NCBI RefSeq assembly: GCF_023100945.1
Contig: NZ_CP064689.1
Location: 1,904,001-1,968,000, forward strand
Origin: Bradyrhizobium sp. 200
GTDB lineage: Bacteria; Pseudomonadota; Alphaproteobacteria; Rhizobiales; Xanthobacteraceae
Length of the DNA: 64,000 nucleotides
Direction of reading: 5' to 3'
Made by a program: the position numbers and the translations under genes. Below, in pieces: positions 48,701 to 59,100 of the stretch (position 1 is the stretch's first letter; every line of letters starts with the position of its first letter). The notes below the pieces were generated by a model. The model did not search any database, had not been told where the DNA came from, and saw only the letters and a list, made by a program, of their open reading frames with translations.

Positions 48701-48926
48701 CGCCGAAAGAGGAATGGCGGTCGCGAAGGACCGCCACGCCCGGCTTGCGGAATGCCGTGCCACGATCATCCTGGCGCTCATATTGAGCGAGGGAAAGCTG
48801 AGCCACCCGGACTACCAGGCGGGCGATCTGCGCGCGCGTGCGCGCCGTCTCATCGAGGAGACCGGCGCGCTGCCTTACGAGAGCCTGCTTGCCGCGGCGC
48901 AGCCGTCTGCGGTTTCCTGCGGATAA
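45792..48926 (+). CDS. Large zinc-ribbon/class III cyclase/AAA-ATPase/TPR signalling protein
   Basis: About 1044 residues. The N-terminus has four CxxC pairs (CPAC, CRSC, CANC, CGAC) forming two zinc ribbons. A class III cyclase domain follows (about 65-240) with VVTVLFADIVGSTEL and MGDGLMVIFG. Next comes an AAA/STAND ATPase with P-loop SAPPGLGKSRL (near 272) and Walker B VIIIEDIHWLDE, and a long helical TPR-like C-terminus. This cyclase-MalT-like architecture is common in rhizobia. The ATG at 45792 follows AAGGG; a GTG at 45753 is an alternative. The 3' end overlaps the convergent methyltransferase gene by 77 bases. Confidence 0.9.
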   Translation: MLCPACQMETLADDRVCRSCGISFSVICANCQHPNLGAARFCGACGDRLDQPQAIGERKVVTVLFADIVGSTELIGDKDPEHALDTLPPALARMGDAVNRFHGTITRSMGDGLMVIFGIPHAQEDHALRACQAALAMVQSSRENGITLRVGIHSGEIVAGLPDKFTKEQSVYGAAVHLASRLEHMAQPGDICVTESTFKLVHSHCDGRPLGHQDVKGFPRPVGVYRLVGMKASRTPFRDVIIGTYRGRDAELVVLHDAFAGAERSNGKAIGISAPPGLGKSRLCFEFAKVARERLVPVLDLRASPYDHSGPLQPLVEFFRTFFRLASTDDPETARSKIASRIEATVPELIDDVSILVDFLGIRDANSPALVLDPKARHARLINLVSSLVRDGTRTPSVIIIEDIHWLDEASVEFVSALVDIISVSRVLLILTYRPTFQVPWNDGAGFHEIRLDELRDEDVSALTRDMIGDHPSTNGISERIVERSGGNPFFAEELIRSLVDAGELDGRPGHYEAVGEPLAETLPATVQTVIGARIDRLLPADKEVLQIGATIGREFPLSVLADVTRSAADDLADILGRLSRVELVQGVTSEDEQDRFAFRHPLIQEVAYAMQLRTRRVELHSAVAKALERFHHNQLSEYADLIAYHYEAARDFASAAVYTARAATWIGTTNSRLAMKSWQKVHLLLQSQPRSPETDRLRITAAGQIMNSAWREGLSAEEVAPFVKEALDLSREMKDFVSEVITLAGYGRISACTGSADDYVKQVLQAIDLSSTADPSVRTMLQVFLCQACGYAGKLREALQASDTALANISDIKKSHEALLGFNVERWVESLRARLLVRMGDFTAATQSIAKLTSNEQDHPDPAVQFIPHLAGVELAWLTHDQKLADLHSIRIDEIAASSRIPYVAVYAAVCKALFLSLSGNHVAAIQKLESAIRLATEAYAGMEYQSEMLAFLAEIHLRSNSSTAAFQVAERGMAVAKDRHARLAECRATIILALILSEGKLSHPDYQAGDLRARARRLIEETGALPYESLLAAAQPSAVSCG

Positions 48927-49533
48927 GCAGCGTGAACTCGCGCAGACCGTAGTCGCCGAGCAATTTGACGCTGCAATCGAGTTTTTTCCTGCAGAAGCCG
49001 ACCCAGCGCTGCGGTTTGCTGCGATAGAGTTCTTCTTCGGCGGGCTTGTCCTCGTGCGGCAACATGAAATTGACGGCGAAGCCGACCCGGCTGCCGGCTT
49101 GCATATCTCTGAGAACGGACTCGATGTAGGTTTCCCAATCGGCGAGGGGATGGCCGAGCCGAACGTTGAATACGCCGCTGGCGAGCGAATAGTCGGCTAT
49201 CTGGCTACATCGCGAGCCGACGACGAACTTCGCACGGTCATGGCTTGCCCAACGCACCTGCGCCGCCGCAATCATCGATGCCGAAATGTCGATGCCGCGA
49301 TAGGCGACCTCGGCTTCCGAATGTCTCATCGCCAGATATTCCAGCAGCGCGCCATAGCCGCAGCCGAAATCATTCAGGCTGAAAGGTTTTTCGAAATCGC
49401 AGACCTTCAGGAGCTGGACGAACCGCAGATATTGCGAGGCTGCATTCGGCCAATCGACCCCGAGCGGGATCGGGCCGTGACGTTCGATCGTTCCCGAATA
49501 ATAATCGCGAACCTTGGCGCGCAGCCTGCGCAT
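48850..49533 (-). CDS. Class I SAM-dependent methyltransferase
   Basis: A 227-residue methyltransferase with motif I LNDFGCGYGALLEYLA and the acidic GIDISASMIAAAQ. The N-terminus resembles a substrate-recognition cap (KVRDYYSGTIERHGPIPLGVDW). Its Lys/Arg/Ala-rich tail (RRKPQTAAPRQAGSRKAARR) lies in the 77-base overlap with the convergent giant cyclase, which may mean the family-conserved part ends earlier. It starts 13 bases after the upstream hypothetical gene, so the two form an operon. Confidence 0.82.
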   Translation of the reverse strand: MRRLRAKVRDYYSGTIERHGPIPLGVDWPNAASQYLRFVQLLKVCDFEKPFSLNDFGCGYGALLEYLAMRHSEAEVAYRGIDISASMIAAAQVRWASHDRAKFVVGSRCSQIADYSLASGVFNVRLGHPLADWETYIESVLRDMQAGSRVGFAVNFMLPHEDKPAEEELYRSKPQRWVGFCRKKLDCSVKLLGDYGLREFTLLIRRKPQTAAPRQAGSRKAARRSPR

Positions 49534-49546
49534 CCGCCGGGTCAGG

Positions 49547-50026
49547 CTATTTCTTCTTGCGCTTCCCCGCCTTGGGCCGGTCCTCTCGTATGGTCGGCAC
49601 CGAGATGGTGAGATAGGTCTCGCCGGAGAAAGAGTATGGCTCGCCCGAGGTGATGTGAACGACCCCTTTGGGCGTTTCCCCCGGATGCCAGGTGAAGTAG
49701 ACCGGCAAGGGCCTCTTGGATTCGAGGTTCTTCCGGAGCGAAGCGAGTATTTGATCGTGGCCGCTCAGCGTCGACGGCTCTTCATCGACATCGGCCTTCG
49801 TTTTCATCAGGGATCGGAGGTACTTCAGGAAACCTTCACGGTCCTGCTCCCCGACGGGAGCAATGTTGAGCAGCGTAAATGCGCTTCTGAGCGTGTGCGG
49901 CGGCGAGAAGAGCTTGAATTCATCCTGAAAGCCTATCATCTCGGTCAGAGCATCTCCGACGGCAAATCTTGAATTCAACTGCTCCTGGACATGCGGGACA
50001 TACCCAGCGGCGACGAACGCACCCAT
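49547..50026 (-). CDS. Hypothetical protein paired with a methyltransferase
   Basis: A 159-residue protein I do not recognise. It has no membrane segment or signal peptide. The N-terminal part (MGAFVAAGYVPHVQEQLNSRFAVGDALTEMIGF) is mixed, and the C-terminus is strongly basic (REDRPKAGKRKKK). A near-perfect ribosome-binding site AGGAGGTG lies 4-11 bases before the ATG, which argues for a real, well translated gene. The coupled methyltransferase could modify it or act in the same pathway. Confidence 0.65.
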   Translation of the reverse strand: MGAFVAAGYVPHVQEQLNSRFAVGDALTEMIGFQDEFKLFSPPHTLRSAFTLLNIAPVGEQDREGFLKYLRSLMKTKADVDEEPSTLSGHDQILASLRKNLESKRPLPVYFTWHPGETPKGVVHITSGEPYSFSGETYLTISVPTIREDRPKAGKRKKK

Positions 50027-50260
50027 TCTACACCTCCTGAAAAGCCACTCGTGAAAAGTTCATGTTAGCCTGCTTTCTAGCCTTCGGCCAGAAATGATCG
50101 GCTGACGCGCAGATACAGCATCAATAGTTTGGGCCGAATCTGTGAACTGGTTCACAGAATTGCTTCGCGGAGCGGGCCGTGCATGATGTTGAATGCTTGT
50201 TCCTGCGATCCCGCGGCCGTGCCGATACGGCAGCAGCGATCTTTCACCTGGCAAAACCTG

Positions 50261-51562
50261 ATGCGTCTTCCCTTCTTCTACGGCTGGCTGATCGTTGCGG
50301 TGACGTTCGTTACCATGGCCATCGGCGTCAATGCGCGGACGGCGTTCTCGCTGTTCTTTCCGCCGATCATTTCCGAGTTCGGATGGGAGCGCGGCGTGAC
50401 CGCCGGCGCGTTTTCCTTCGGCTTCGTGGTGTCGGCCGGCGTCAGTCCGTTGATCGGCCGCATGATGGATCGCTTCGGGCCGCGCGGGGTGATGGAGCTC
50501 GGCGTCGCGCTGATGGGCGGCGGGCTGTTGCTCGCGCCGCTGACGACGCAGCCCTGGCATCTCTATCTCACCATCGGCGTGCTGGTCGGCGCGGGCAGCG
50601 TGTGCCTCGGCTATTCCGGACAATCGCTGTTTCTGCCGAACTGGTTCATTCGCCGCCGCGGGCTCGCCATGGGGATCGCCTTTGCCGGCGTCGGCATCGG
50701 CTCGATGACCTTGCTGCCATGGGCGCAGCACATGATCGAGCAGACCGGCTGGCGCACCGCCTGCACCGCGATGGCCATCCTGGTGCTCGCCGTGCTCGCG
50801 CCGATCAACTTCGTGTTGCGCAAGCGGCCTGAAGACATCGGGCTGCGGCCGGATGGCGATGCGGCGCCGTCGGCGGCATCGGCGGCACCTCGCTCGAACG
50901 TCGTCGATCCCGTCTGGGCCGGCACCGACTGGACGCTGCGCCGCGCGCTGCGCACCGCGCGGTTCTGGTGGATTGCGATCGGTTACTTCTGTGGCCTGTA
51001 CATCTGGTACGCGGTGCAGGTGCACCAGACCAAATTCCTGCTCGACATCGGCTTCAGCTCGAATGTCGCGGTGTGGGCGCTCGGCGTCGTCAGCCTGCTC
51101 GGCATTCCCGGTCAGATCTGGCTCGGGCATCTTTCCGACCGGATCGGGCGCGAATGGATCTGGGCCATCAGTTGCGCCGGCTTTGCGATCTGTTTTGCGG
51201 CGTTGATCGCCTTGAAGTTCGCGCCGGTGTTGCCGCTGGTCTATCTCATGATCTTCACGCAAGGCGCGCTCGGCTACGGCCTGACGTCGATCATGGGCGC
51301 GGTGGTGCTGGAAATCTTTCAGGGCAAGCAATATGGCAGCATCTTCGGCACCATCATGCTGGCGGCGCTGGCCGGCGGCGCCGCCGGTCCGTGGGCGACC
51401 GGGCTGCTGTATGATCTTTCAGGCAGCTATACGCTGGCGTTCGCGATCGGCATCGCCGTCAGCATCCTGTCGGCGTTCGCGATCTGGCGGGCGTCGCCGC
51501 GCAAAGTGAGGGCGGTCGCGGGACAAATGCACAAGGCGCAAACGAGCGGCGGCACGGACTAG
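50261..51562 (+). CDS. MFS transporter (OFA/monocarboxylate-like)
   Basis: A 12-helix MFS carrier of about 433 residues. It opens FFYGWLIVAVTFVTMAIGVNARTAFSLFFPPIISEFGWERG, typical of the oxalate/formate antiporter and monocarboxylate group, with GRMMDRFGPRGVM in the 2-3 loop and GHLSDRIGREW in the 8-9 loop. Likely an organic-acid carrier. The start is uncertain: ATG 50261 begins the first helix, while ATG 50186 would add 25 residues. It is convergent with the following gene. Confidence 0.85.
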   Translation: MRLPFFYGWLIVAVTFVTMAIGVNARTAFSLFFPPIISEFGWERGVTAGAFSFGFVVSAGVSPLIGRMMDRFGPRGVMELGVALMGGGLLLAPLTTQPWHLYLTIGVLVGAGSVCLGYSGQSLFLPNWFIRRRGLAMGIAFAGVGIGSMTLLPWAQHMIEQTGWRTACTAMAILVLAVLAPINFVLRKRPEDIGLRPDGDAAPSAASAAPRSNVVDPVWAGTDWTLRRALRTARFWWIAIGYFCGLYIWYAVQVHQTKFLLDIGFSSNVAVWALGVVSLLGIPGQIWLGHLSDRIGREWIWAISCAGFAICFAALIALKFAPVLPLVYLMIFTQGALGYGLTSIMGAVVLEIFQGKQYGSIFGTIMLAALAGGAAGPWATGLLYDLSGSYTLAFAIGIAVSILSAFAIWRASPRKVRAVAGQMHKAQTSGGTD

Positions 51563-51676
51563 CGCAGACCAGGCCGGGCAGCTCGGCATGTCCGCTGAAG
51601 ACCTTAGCAGACGTCCTGTCGTGACTTCTCCAGGTTGTACATGATCAGCGCGGAGCGCCGCGACCGCCATGTCCCG

Positions 51677-53755
51677 TCACCCGGAACGAGCGGCGGTCCT
51701 TGGCATCAGGAGGAAAGCCGCGAGGTAGAGCAGGCCCGTCACGATCAGCAGATTGTTGTAGCCGGTAATCAGCGCTGCATATTCCAGACAACCGCCGACG
51801 ATCGCACCCAGCAGGTTGACTGCAAATGCCGACTGCGAGTCCGACGAACTCTGGAAGCGCTTCGAGAAGGCCACGTTCGCGAGGTAGATCGGCAGGAACG
51901 CCAGCAGGGTCGCAGCCAGCAGCCTGGGCACGAAGGGGAGAGGCAGCAGCCACTCGGGACGGATGACCCAGGCTAGGGCCAGAGATGCGGCGATACCGGC
52001 GTAGACCACCGGCAGTGATGGCGTCCGGAACTTCCGCGTCGTCTCCACCGCAGCGAGCACGATGACGAGCACGGCGGCGAAGACCAACGCGTTGACGAAC
52101 CACGTGGTGCCGAAAAGGAGCGCAAAGGTCGCCACGTTCTTGGTCTCCAGCAGCAGGAACGCCGCCCCCATGAAGAACAGGTCGGCATAGGGCCGCATGT
52201 CCCGCAGCGGCCCGCCCAGCGTGCGTACGGCGGCCAGGGACGTCAGGAGAACAGCGAGTAGCGTAATCGTATAGAGCGGAGGGAACGAGTCGCCCTTAAA
52301 GTAGAGAAACGGCATATTGTCGGTTGCCGGAGAAACCACGCCATGGCGCGTATCCGGGGTCCAGGTTGTTTCGCAGCGCTGGTCCGCGGCTGTCATCCCG
52401 ATTGTGATGACCGCCTGTGCATCGTCGAATGTGTCGACGCATGGAGCGTGCCCGAATGCCGTAGCGGCGGTTCCGGCCAGCCTGTCGATGAGCCAGCGCT
52501 CGCGGTAGTAATTGTACATGGCGAAGGCGCCGTGGGGTTTCAGGTGCTCGCGCACGGAAGCCAACGCTTCCTGCGTGAACAGGAATGACTCGAGCCGGAT
52601 CTGCGAGGCCCCGCTGACCAGTGTCAGCGAGTCGGGCAGCGCGAAAAGAACGAGGTCGTACTTGCGGCCCGTGCTTTCGAGGAATGCCCGCCCGTCATTC
52701 GTGTGCATCTTCACCCGCTTGTCGGCGTATGGCCGGTCGGGGTTCTGCTCCATGCCGATCTTGAGAATTCGCGGGTCGATGTCGACCGCATCGACATGGC
52801 GGGCCTGCTTGCTCAGGGCGATCGCCACGTCGGACCCGGACCCTGCTCCGATGATCAGAACGTCATCGAGGGGATTACCGGGCAGCCGAAGATAGGGCGT
52901 CCTGTAAATTCCTTCGCCCTGTTCCAGCTTCCACTTCGCGGGGGCCATCAACTGGTGGGGCACTCCGTTGACGCCGATGAGGAGCAGGTTCGAGCCCGCC
53001 ACGTCGACTTCCTTGGTAGCGACCTTGTAGTAGGGAGACCAGCTTACACCGGGAGCCAGCGTCTCTTGCAGCAGCTTGCCGACCAGCATCAGCGCCCATG
53101 CGCAAGTCACAAGCCGGCGGGACGGGCTGGCCAACGCCAGATAGAGGATGAACGCGATGAAACCCCAAACCACCGACGGTGCATGCAGAAAGCTCAGCGC
53201 CGTGAACGCGGATATGCCGAGAAGCGATCCGATCAGATCGTAGCGGTATGCCGTCAGGGGAAGCAGTTTGCCGAAACAGCGACCCACGACTTCGGCCGGT
53301 CCGGCAATGACGACTGCGACCATCGCGAAAATGATCGGCAGTGCGAGCCAGGCGGGCGGGCCGCTGGCTTCGAGCGAGGTGAAATAGATTACGTCGGAGC
53401 CGGTCCGTTCGATCGTGACGGGGAACCAAAGCACGCCCACGATGAGAATGCTCAGCAGCGGCATCGATGCCGGCCATATCGACCAGCTCTTCCTGCTGAT
53501 GAGGAAGCCCGCGCCTATACCGAGGAACGAACCCAGGAGGACGAAATTCGAAAAATACGACAGGTGTACAACGTTCGCGCCGAGCCATCGGATCAACGCC
53601 AGTTCGAGGAAGAGCATAAGGCAGCTTGCCAGCAGCAGCCGAACGACCGTGCGCGACAGCCCGCGGCTGCTTGCCTCGGCACCGGCCGCGACGTGTGGCA
53701 GGACGCCGTCAGCCGACGAAATGGAATCTGCTAGACCTTGATCAACTCGAAGCAA
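51677..53755 (-). CDS. Second membrane/spermidine-synthase-like fusion protein
   Basis: A 692-residue protein. Helices flank a soluble Rossmann domain: the N-terminal segment LLLASCLMLFLELALIRWLG and about six more, then the methyltransferase-like domain with VLIIGAGSGSDVAIAL and VDAVDIDP (about 290-440), then six further helices. The catalytic Asp region of spermidine synthases is replaced here by LVLFALPDS, so aminopropyl transfer is doubtful. The start is TTG 53755 following AGAGGGGG; this is unusual and uncertain. The 265 bases upstream hold nothing recognised. Confidence 0.75.
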   Translation of the reverse strand: MLRVDQGLADSISSADGVLPHVAAGAEASSRGLSRTVVRLLLASCLMLFLELALIRWLGANVVHLSYFSNFVLLGSFLGIGAGFLISRKSWSIWPASMPLLSILIVGVLWFPVTIERTGSDVIYFTSLEASGPPAWLALPIIFAMVAVVIAGPAEVVGRCFGKLLPLTAYRYDLIGSLLGISAFTALSFLHAPSVVWGFIAFILYLALASPSRRLVTCAWALMLVGKLLQETLAPGVSWSPYYKVATKEVDVAGSNLLLIGVNGVPHQLMAPAKWKLEQGEGIYRTPYLRLPGNPLDDVLIIGAGSGSDVAIALSKQARHVDAVDIDPRILKIGMEQNPDRPYADKRVKMHTNDGRAFLESTGRKYDLVLFALPDSLTLVSGASQIRLESFLFTQEALASVREHLKPHGAFAMYNYYRERWLIDRLAGTAATAFGHAPCVDTFDDAQAVITIGMTAADQRCETTWTPDTRHGVVSPATDNMPFLYFKGDSFPPLYTITLLAVLLTSLAAVRTLGGPLRDMRPYADLFFMGAAFLLLETKNVATFALLFGTTWFVNALVFAAVLVIVLAAVETTRKFRTPSLPVVYAGIAASLALAWVIRPEWLLPLPFVPRLLAATLLAFLPIYLANVAFSKRFQSSSDSQSAFAVNLLGAIVGGCLEYAALITGYNNLLIVTGLLYLAAFLLMPRTAARSG

Positions 53756-54020
53756 GACATCCCCCTCTGTCCGCTGCAGAAGGGCAATGACCCTCTTGCG
53801 CGCGAAACCGCAAACGGAAGATCAGTCATGGCACCGCTTCTCAAGCAGCGGGGCAATGTACCGGGTGGCGGTCTAAGGGAGGGTTAATGTGGCGGAACTG
53901 GAAAGCGGCCAGCCAATTCTACTGCCGTATGATTGCCGAACTATTAAGTGCTCGCGCGAGCAGCCCGACCTGCGGTCATCGCGGGCGCGCCTTTATGTCG
54001 ACCGGTTTCCGCAGCACGTC

Positions 54021-54629
54021 TCAGGCCGATGAAATTCCCATCGTTCTCTGCAGATCGCCGATGGCGCGAAAAAAGCTGTCGGGTGACGTGGTCTCGGGAT
54101 CGATCAGGCGGTGCAGTCGAAAGCCGTCCAGCGCCAGCACCAGCGCGCCGGCCCATGTCGGATTGAGGATGGTCGTCCGGCCGCTGTTCCTGGCCGTGGT
54201 CTCGATGATGTCGGTGACCAGTTTTCGCCGGGCGCGCAGCCGCTTGGCGAGTTCAGGCCGGCGCTTTTCGGCGCGCGCCACGAACAGGATCATTTCCATG
54301 TGCAAGAGGGGCGAGCGGCCGAGCGGATCCTGCTGGCTGCGGTCCATGGTTTTCAGCGCATCGATGAAATCCGCCAGGTTCTTGTGCCGGTCAAGCAGAT
54401 CGCGGATGCGCAAGATGGATTGCTCGACGTGATCCTCGAGCATGGCGATGATCAGTTCGTCCTTGCTCTTGAAGTTCGAATAGAACGCCCCGCGCGTGAA
54501 GCCGGCCGACGCCGCGATCGCCTCGATGCTGGCGCCGCCGATGCCCTGTTCCTCGAACACGCGTGCCGCCGCCTCGAACAGCTTTTCGCGGGTATCGTCA
54601 CGGGTGGGTCTCGTTCGCACTCTTGACAT
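54021..54629 (-). CDS. TetR-family transcriptional regulator
   Basis: A 202-residue repressor with the N-terminal helix-turn-helix REKLFEAAARVFEEQGIGGASIEAIAASAGFTRGAFYSNFKSKDELI. The C-terminal ligand-binding domain is all-helical. It is divergent from a cytochrome P450 gene, with a clear palindrome between them, so it most likely represses the P450 and itself until an inducer binds. Confidence 0.93.
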   Translation of the reverse strand: MSRVRTRPTRDDTREKLFEAAARVFEEQGIGGASIEAIAASAGFTRGAFYSNFKSKDELIIAMLEDHVEQSILRIRDLLDRHKNLADFIDALKTMDRSQQDPLGRSPLLHMEMILFVARAEKRRPELAKRLRARRKLVTDIIETTARNSGRTTILNPTWAGALVLALDGFRLHRLIDPETTSPDSFFRAIGDLQRTMGISSA

Positions 54630-54654
54630 CTGGCCAGTTTAGGCGAGAATGCAA

Positions 54655-54676
54655 CTCAATACAATAATGTATCGAG
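54655..54676. promoter_or_regulatory. Candidate TetR operator
   Basis: CTCAATACA (54655-54663) and TGTATCGAG (54668-54676) form a nearly perfect inverted repeat with a 4-base spacer and one mismatch. It lies 26-47 bases upstream of the tetR start and 68 bases upstream of the P450 gene, in the shared promoter region. Size and symmetry are typical of TetR operators. Confidence 0.75.
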
Positions 54677-54743
54677 TTTCGACCGATCGGCCCGGGGGAA
54701 AACGCGCTGAACTGCGCACAGCCAGCAACCAGTTGAGGTCACC

Positions 54744-55976
<1,233 letters not shown>

Positions 55977-56133
55977 CGGCCTGGCGCGGCGGTCTTAGGC
56001 CCCCTTGGGCCACCTCGGGCGCTGTCAGCATGCCGCTGTGACTTCGCCAAACTTCTCTCTATATTCCGGGCTGCTCCGGGGGCCAGGTTCGGCGTGATGC
56101 GGCCTGCGCCGGGGCGGTTCAAGAGGAGACACC

Positions 56134-59100
56134 GTGCAGACGACGCTGCTCGGCCTGGCGATCGCCTTCATCATTGCGTTGATTGCCGCGCTTATCGGGC
56201 CGTATTTTATCGACTGGAACCAGTTCCGGCCGCAATTCGAGGCTGAGGCGACGCGGATCATCGGCACGCCGGTCCGCGTCGGCGGCAAACTCGACGCGCG
56301 GCTGTTGCCGGCGCCGTCGCTGCAACTGCGTTCGGTCGTGGTCGGCGGCGCCAACGATCTCGGCAAGGTTCGCGCCGACAAGCTCGACGTGGAGTTCAGT
56401 CTGGGCTCGCTGATGCGCGGCGAGGTGCGCGCGACCGAACTGACGATCAACGGCATGTCGCTCGATCTCGGGCTCGACGCGAAGGGCCGCATCGACTGGC
56501 CGGCATCGACCGGGACGGTCAATCTGGGTTCGCTGGCGATCGATCGGCTCAATCTCACCGGCCGCATCGCCTTGCATGATGCGAACAGCCGCAGCACGCT
56601 GGAACTGAACGACATCGCCTTCAGCGGCGACGTGCGTTCGCTGGCCGGCTCGGTCCGCGGCGACGGCAATTTCATGCTGTCGGGCACGCGCTACCCGTTT
56701 CGGGTTTCCTCGGGGCAGGGGCCCGACGGCAACGGCACCCGCATTCATCTCAATATCGATCCGGGCCAGCGCCTGCTCCTGGCAGATCTCGACGGCGTGC
56801 TGAATTTCGATTCGCGCGCGCCGCGCTTCGAAGGCGCGATAACGCTCGCTGCTCCTCCCGGACAGAAAGGCAAGGGCAACGATCCACCGTGGCGCATTGC
56901 TGCGAAGATCAAGGCCGACTATTCGGCGGCGCGGCTCGAGCAGGTCGAGGTGACCTACGGCGCCGAGGAGCGCGCGCTAAAACTCTCCGGCAATGGCGAC
57001 ATCCGCTTCGGCGCATCGCCGCTGTTGCGCGCGGCGCTGTCGGCGCGCCAGCTTGATGCCGACAGGTTCGTCAACACGGACAATTCCGCCGAGCCGGTCC
57101 GCGCAATGCCGGCGCTGCGGGCGCTCACGTCGATCGTTCCGCGTCTGCCGATCCCCGCGCAGATCGAACTCGCATCCGAGCAGGTCATGCTCGGCGGCCG
57201 CCCGTTGCAGGACATCGCTGCCGAGCTGCATGGCGACGACAAATTCTGGCACTTGCGAAAACTGGAATTCCGCGCACCCGGCGCCACCAGGGTCTCGCTC
57301 AGCGAGACCAGTGCGAAGAGCGTTGCGCCGGACCGGTTCAAGGCTGCGCTCAGCATCGAATCCTCCGATCCCGAGACGCTGCTGACCTGGCTGCAGGGTC
57401 GCGGCGAGATCGCCTATCGCAGCCAGAAGCCGCTTCGGCTGCGCGGCGACATCACCGTGGCGCCCGAGGGCTTTGCCATCGATACCATGAAGGCCGACAT
57501 TGAAGGCGGCACGGTGGAGGGGCGGGTGGTGGTGTCGCACCGGCAGGTGGATGGCGGCTCCCGGATCGATGCGGAACTGAAGGCGGAGCGTCTCGACCTC
57601 GATGCCGCCGCCGCCTTTGCGCGGTCGCTGGCGGGGCCGCAAGGCGAGTGGCCGGATGAGGGAAAGCTTTCGCTCGATATCGGCCGTGCCACCTCCGCCG
57701 GACAGGAGCTTAGTCCGCTGCTCGCCAGAGTAGCCTACTCGCCGGCGAAGATATCGCTCGAGCAGTTGAAGATCGGCCAGCTTGAAAGCGTGACGCTGGA
57801 TGGCGCGGGCGTTTTCGACCGCGTCAACGCGACCGGATGGTTCGCGCTCAATTCGAGCGCCGCCTCGCTCAGTCGGTTGACCAGCCTGGTCGTTCCCTTT
57901 TCACCGGCACTGGCCGCGCGGCTCAATGCGACGGGGACCAGCCCGGGCATGTCGCGCCTGAAACTGGCGCTCGATCTCAACAGGGTTGCCGGGCAGTCCG
58001 ATCGCGTCCAGGCGCGCGCCACAGCCGATCTCGACTCGCCGCAGCTTAAGGGCGTCACCACGATCACCGCCAGGCCGACCATCGCGTCAATCCAGGGCAT
58101 CGATCTCGCCGCGCTCTGGCGCAGTGACGTCGGGATCGAGTCCAAATTGTCGTCCGAACAAGGCCGCGCCTTGCTCGGACTGCTCGGCCTCGATCGCGTC
58201 GTTACAGCGGGCGACGGCCCGGCGCAATTCGAGGGCAACGCGACAGGCGCGTGGGGCGCGCCGTTGCGCCTCAAGGCAAAGATCTCCGGGACCGGACTTG
58301 AGGCCGAGGCGGAAGGCTCCGCGGAGCCATGGGCCCAGGAGGCTAGCGCCAGTCTCTCCTTGAAAGTTGGCAAGGCGAATTTCGGGCCGCTGCTCGATCT
58401 CAAGCCGGCGGATACGCTGGCGCAGAACATTGGCCTGACTTCGCGCGTGTTGCTGGCGGGCAACCGCCTGACCCTTGACGATCTCGACAGCAGCGTCGGC
58501 GGTTCGCGCCTGCGCGGCCGCGTCGCGGTGACGCTTGGCGAGGAGAAGGAGATCGAGGGTGAAATCGGCGCCGAGCAACTCGCGCTTGCGCCGGCCTTTG
58601 CGCTGGCGCTCGGCGCCGCGGGGCACGATGCCGCCGAGCCGCTCGGCACCGGGCTCGCGAAGGGCTGGCGCGGCAGGGTCGCGTTTCAGGCGTTGCGCGG
58701 CCTGCTGCCGGGCGGAAGCGAATTGCAGCCGGTGAGCGGAGTGATCAAGAGCGACGGCCAGTCGCTGACCTTCGATGCCATCAAGGGCAAGATCGGCGGC
58801 GGCGAAGTCACCGCCAGCATGGATGCCAAGCCGGGCGCGGGCGGCATTGCGTTGAACGCGAGCGTCCAGTTCTCCGGTGTCGACGGCACGGCGCTGCGCT
58901 ATCGCAACCTCGCGATGCCCGCCGGCCGCGCGTCGATGCAGATGACGCTGACCAGCCAGGGCCGCAGCGCCTCGGCGCTCGCGGGCGCGCTGTCCGGCAG
59001 TGGCACATTGACTCTGGAGGCGGCGAGGATCTCAGGCCTCGATCCGCGTGCCTTCGAAGTGGCGGTCCGCGCCAATGACAACGGGCAGGCCAAGGACGAC

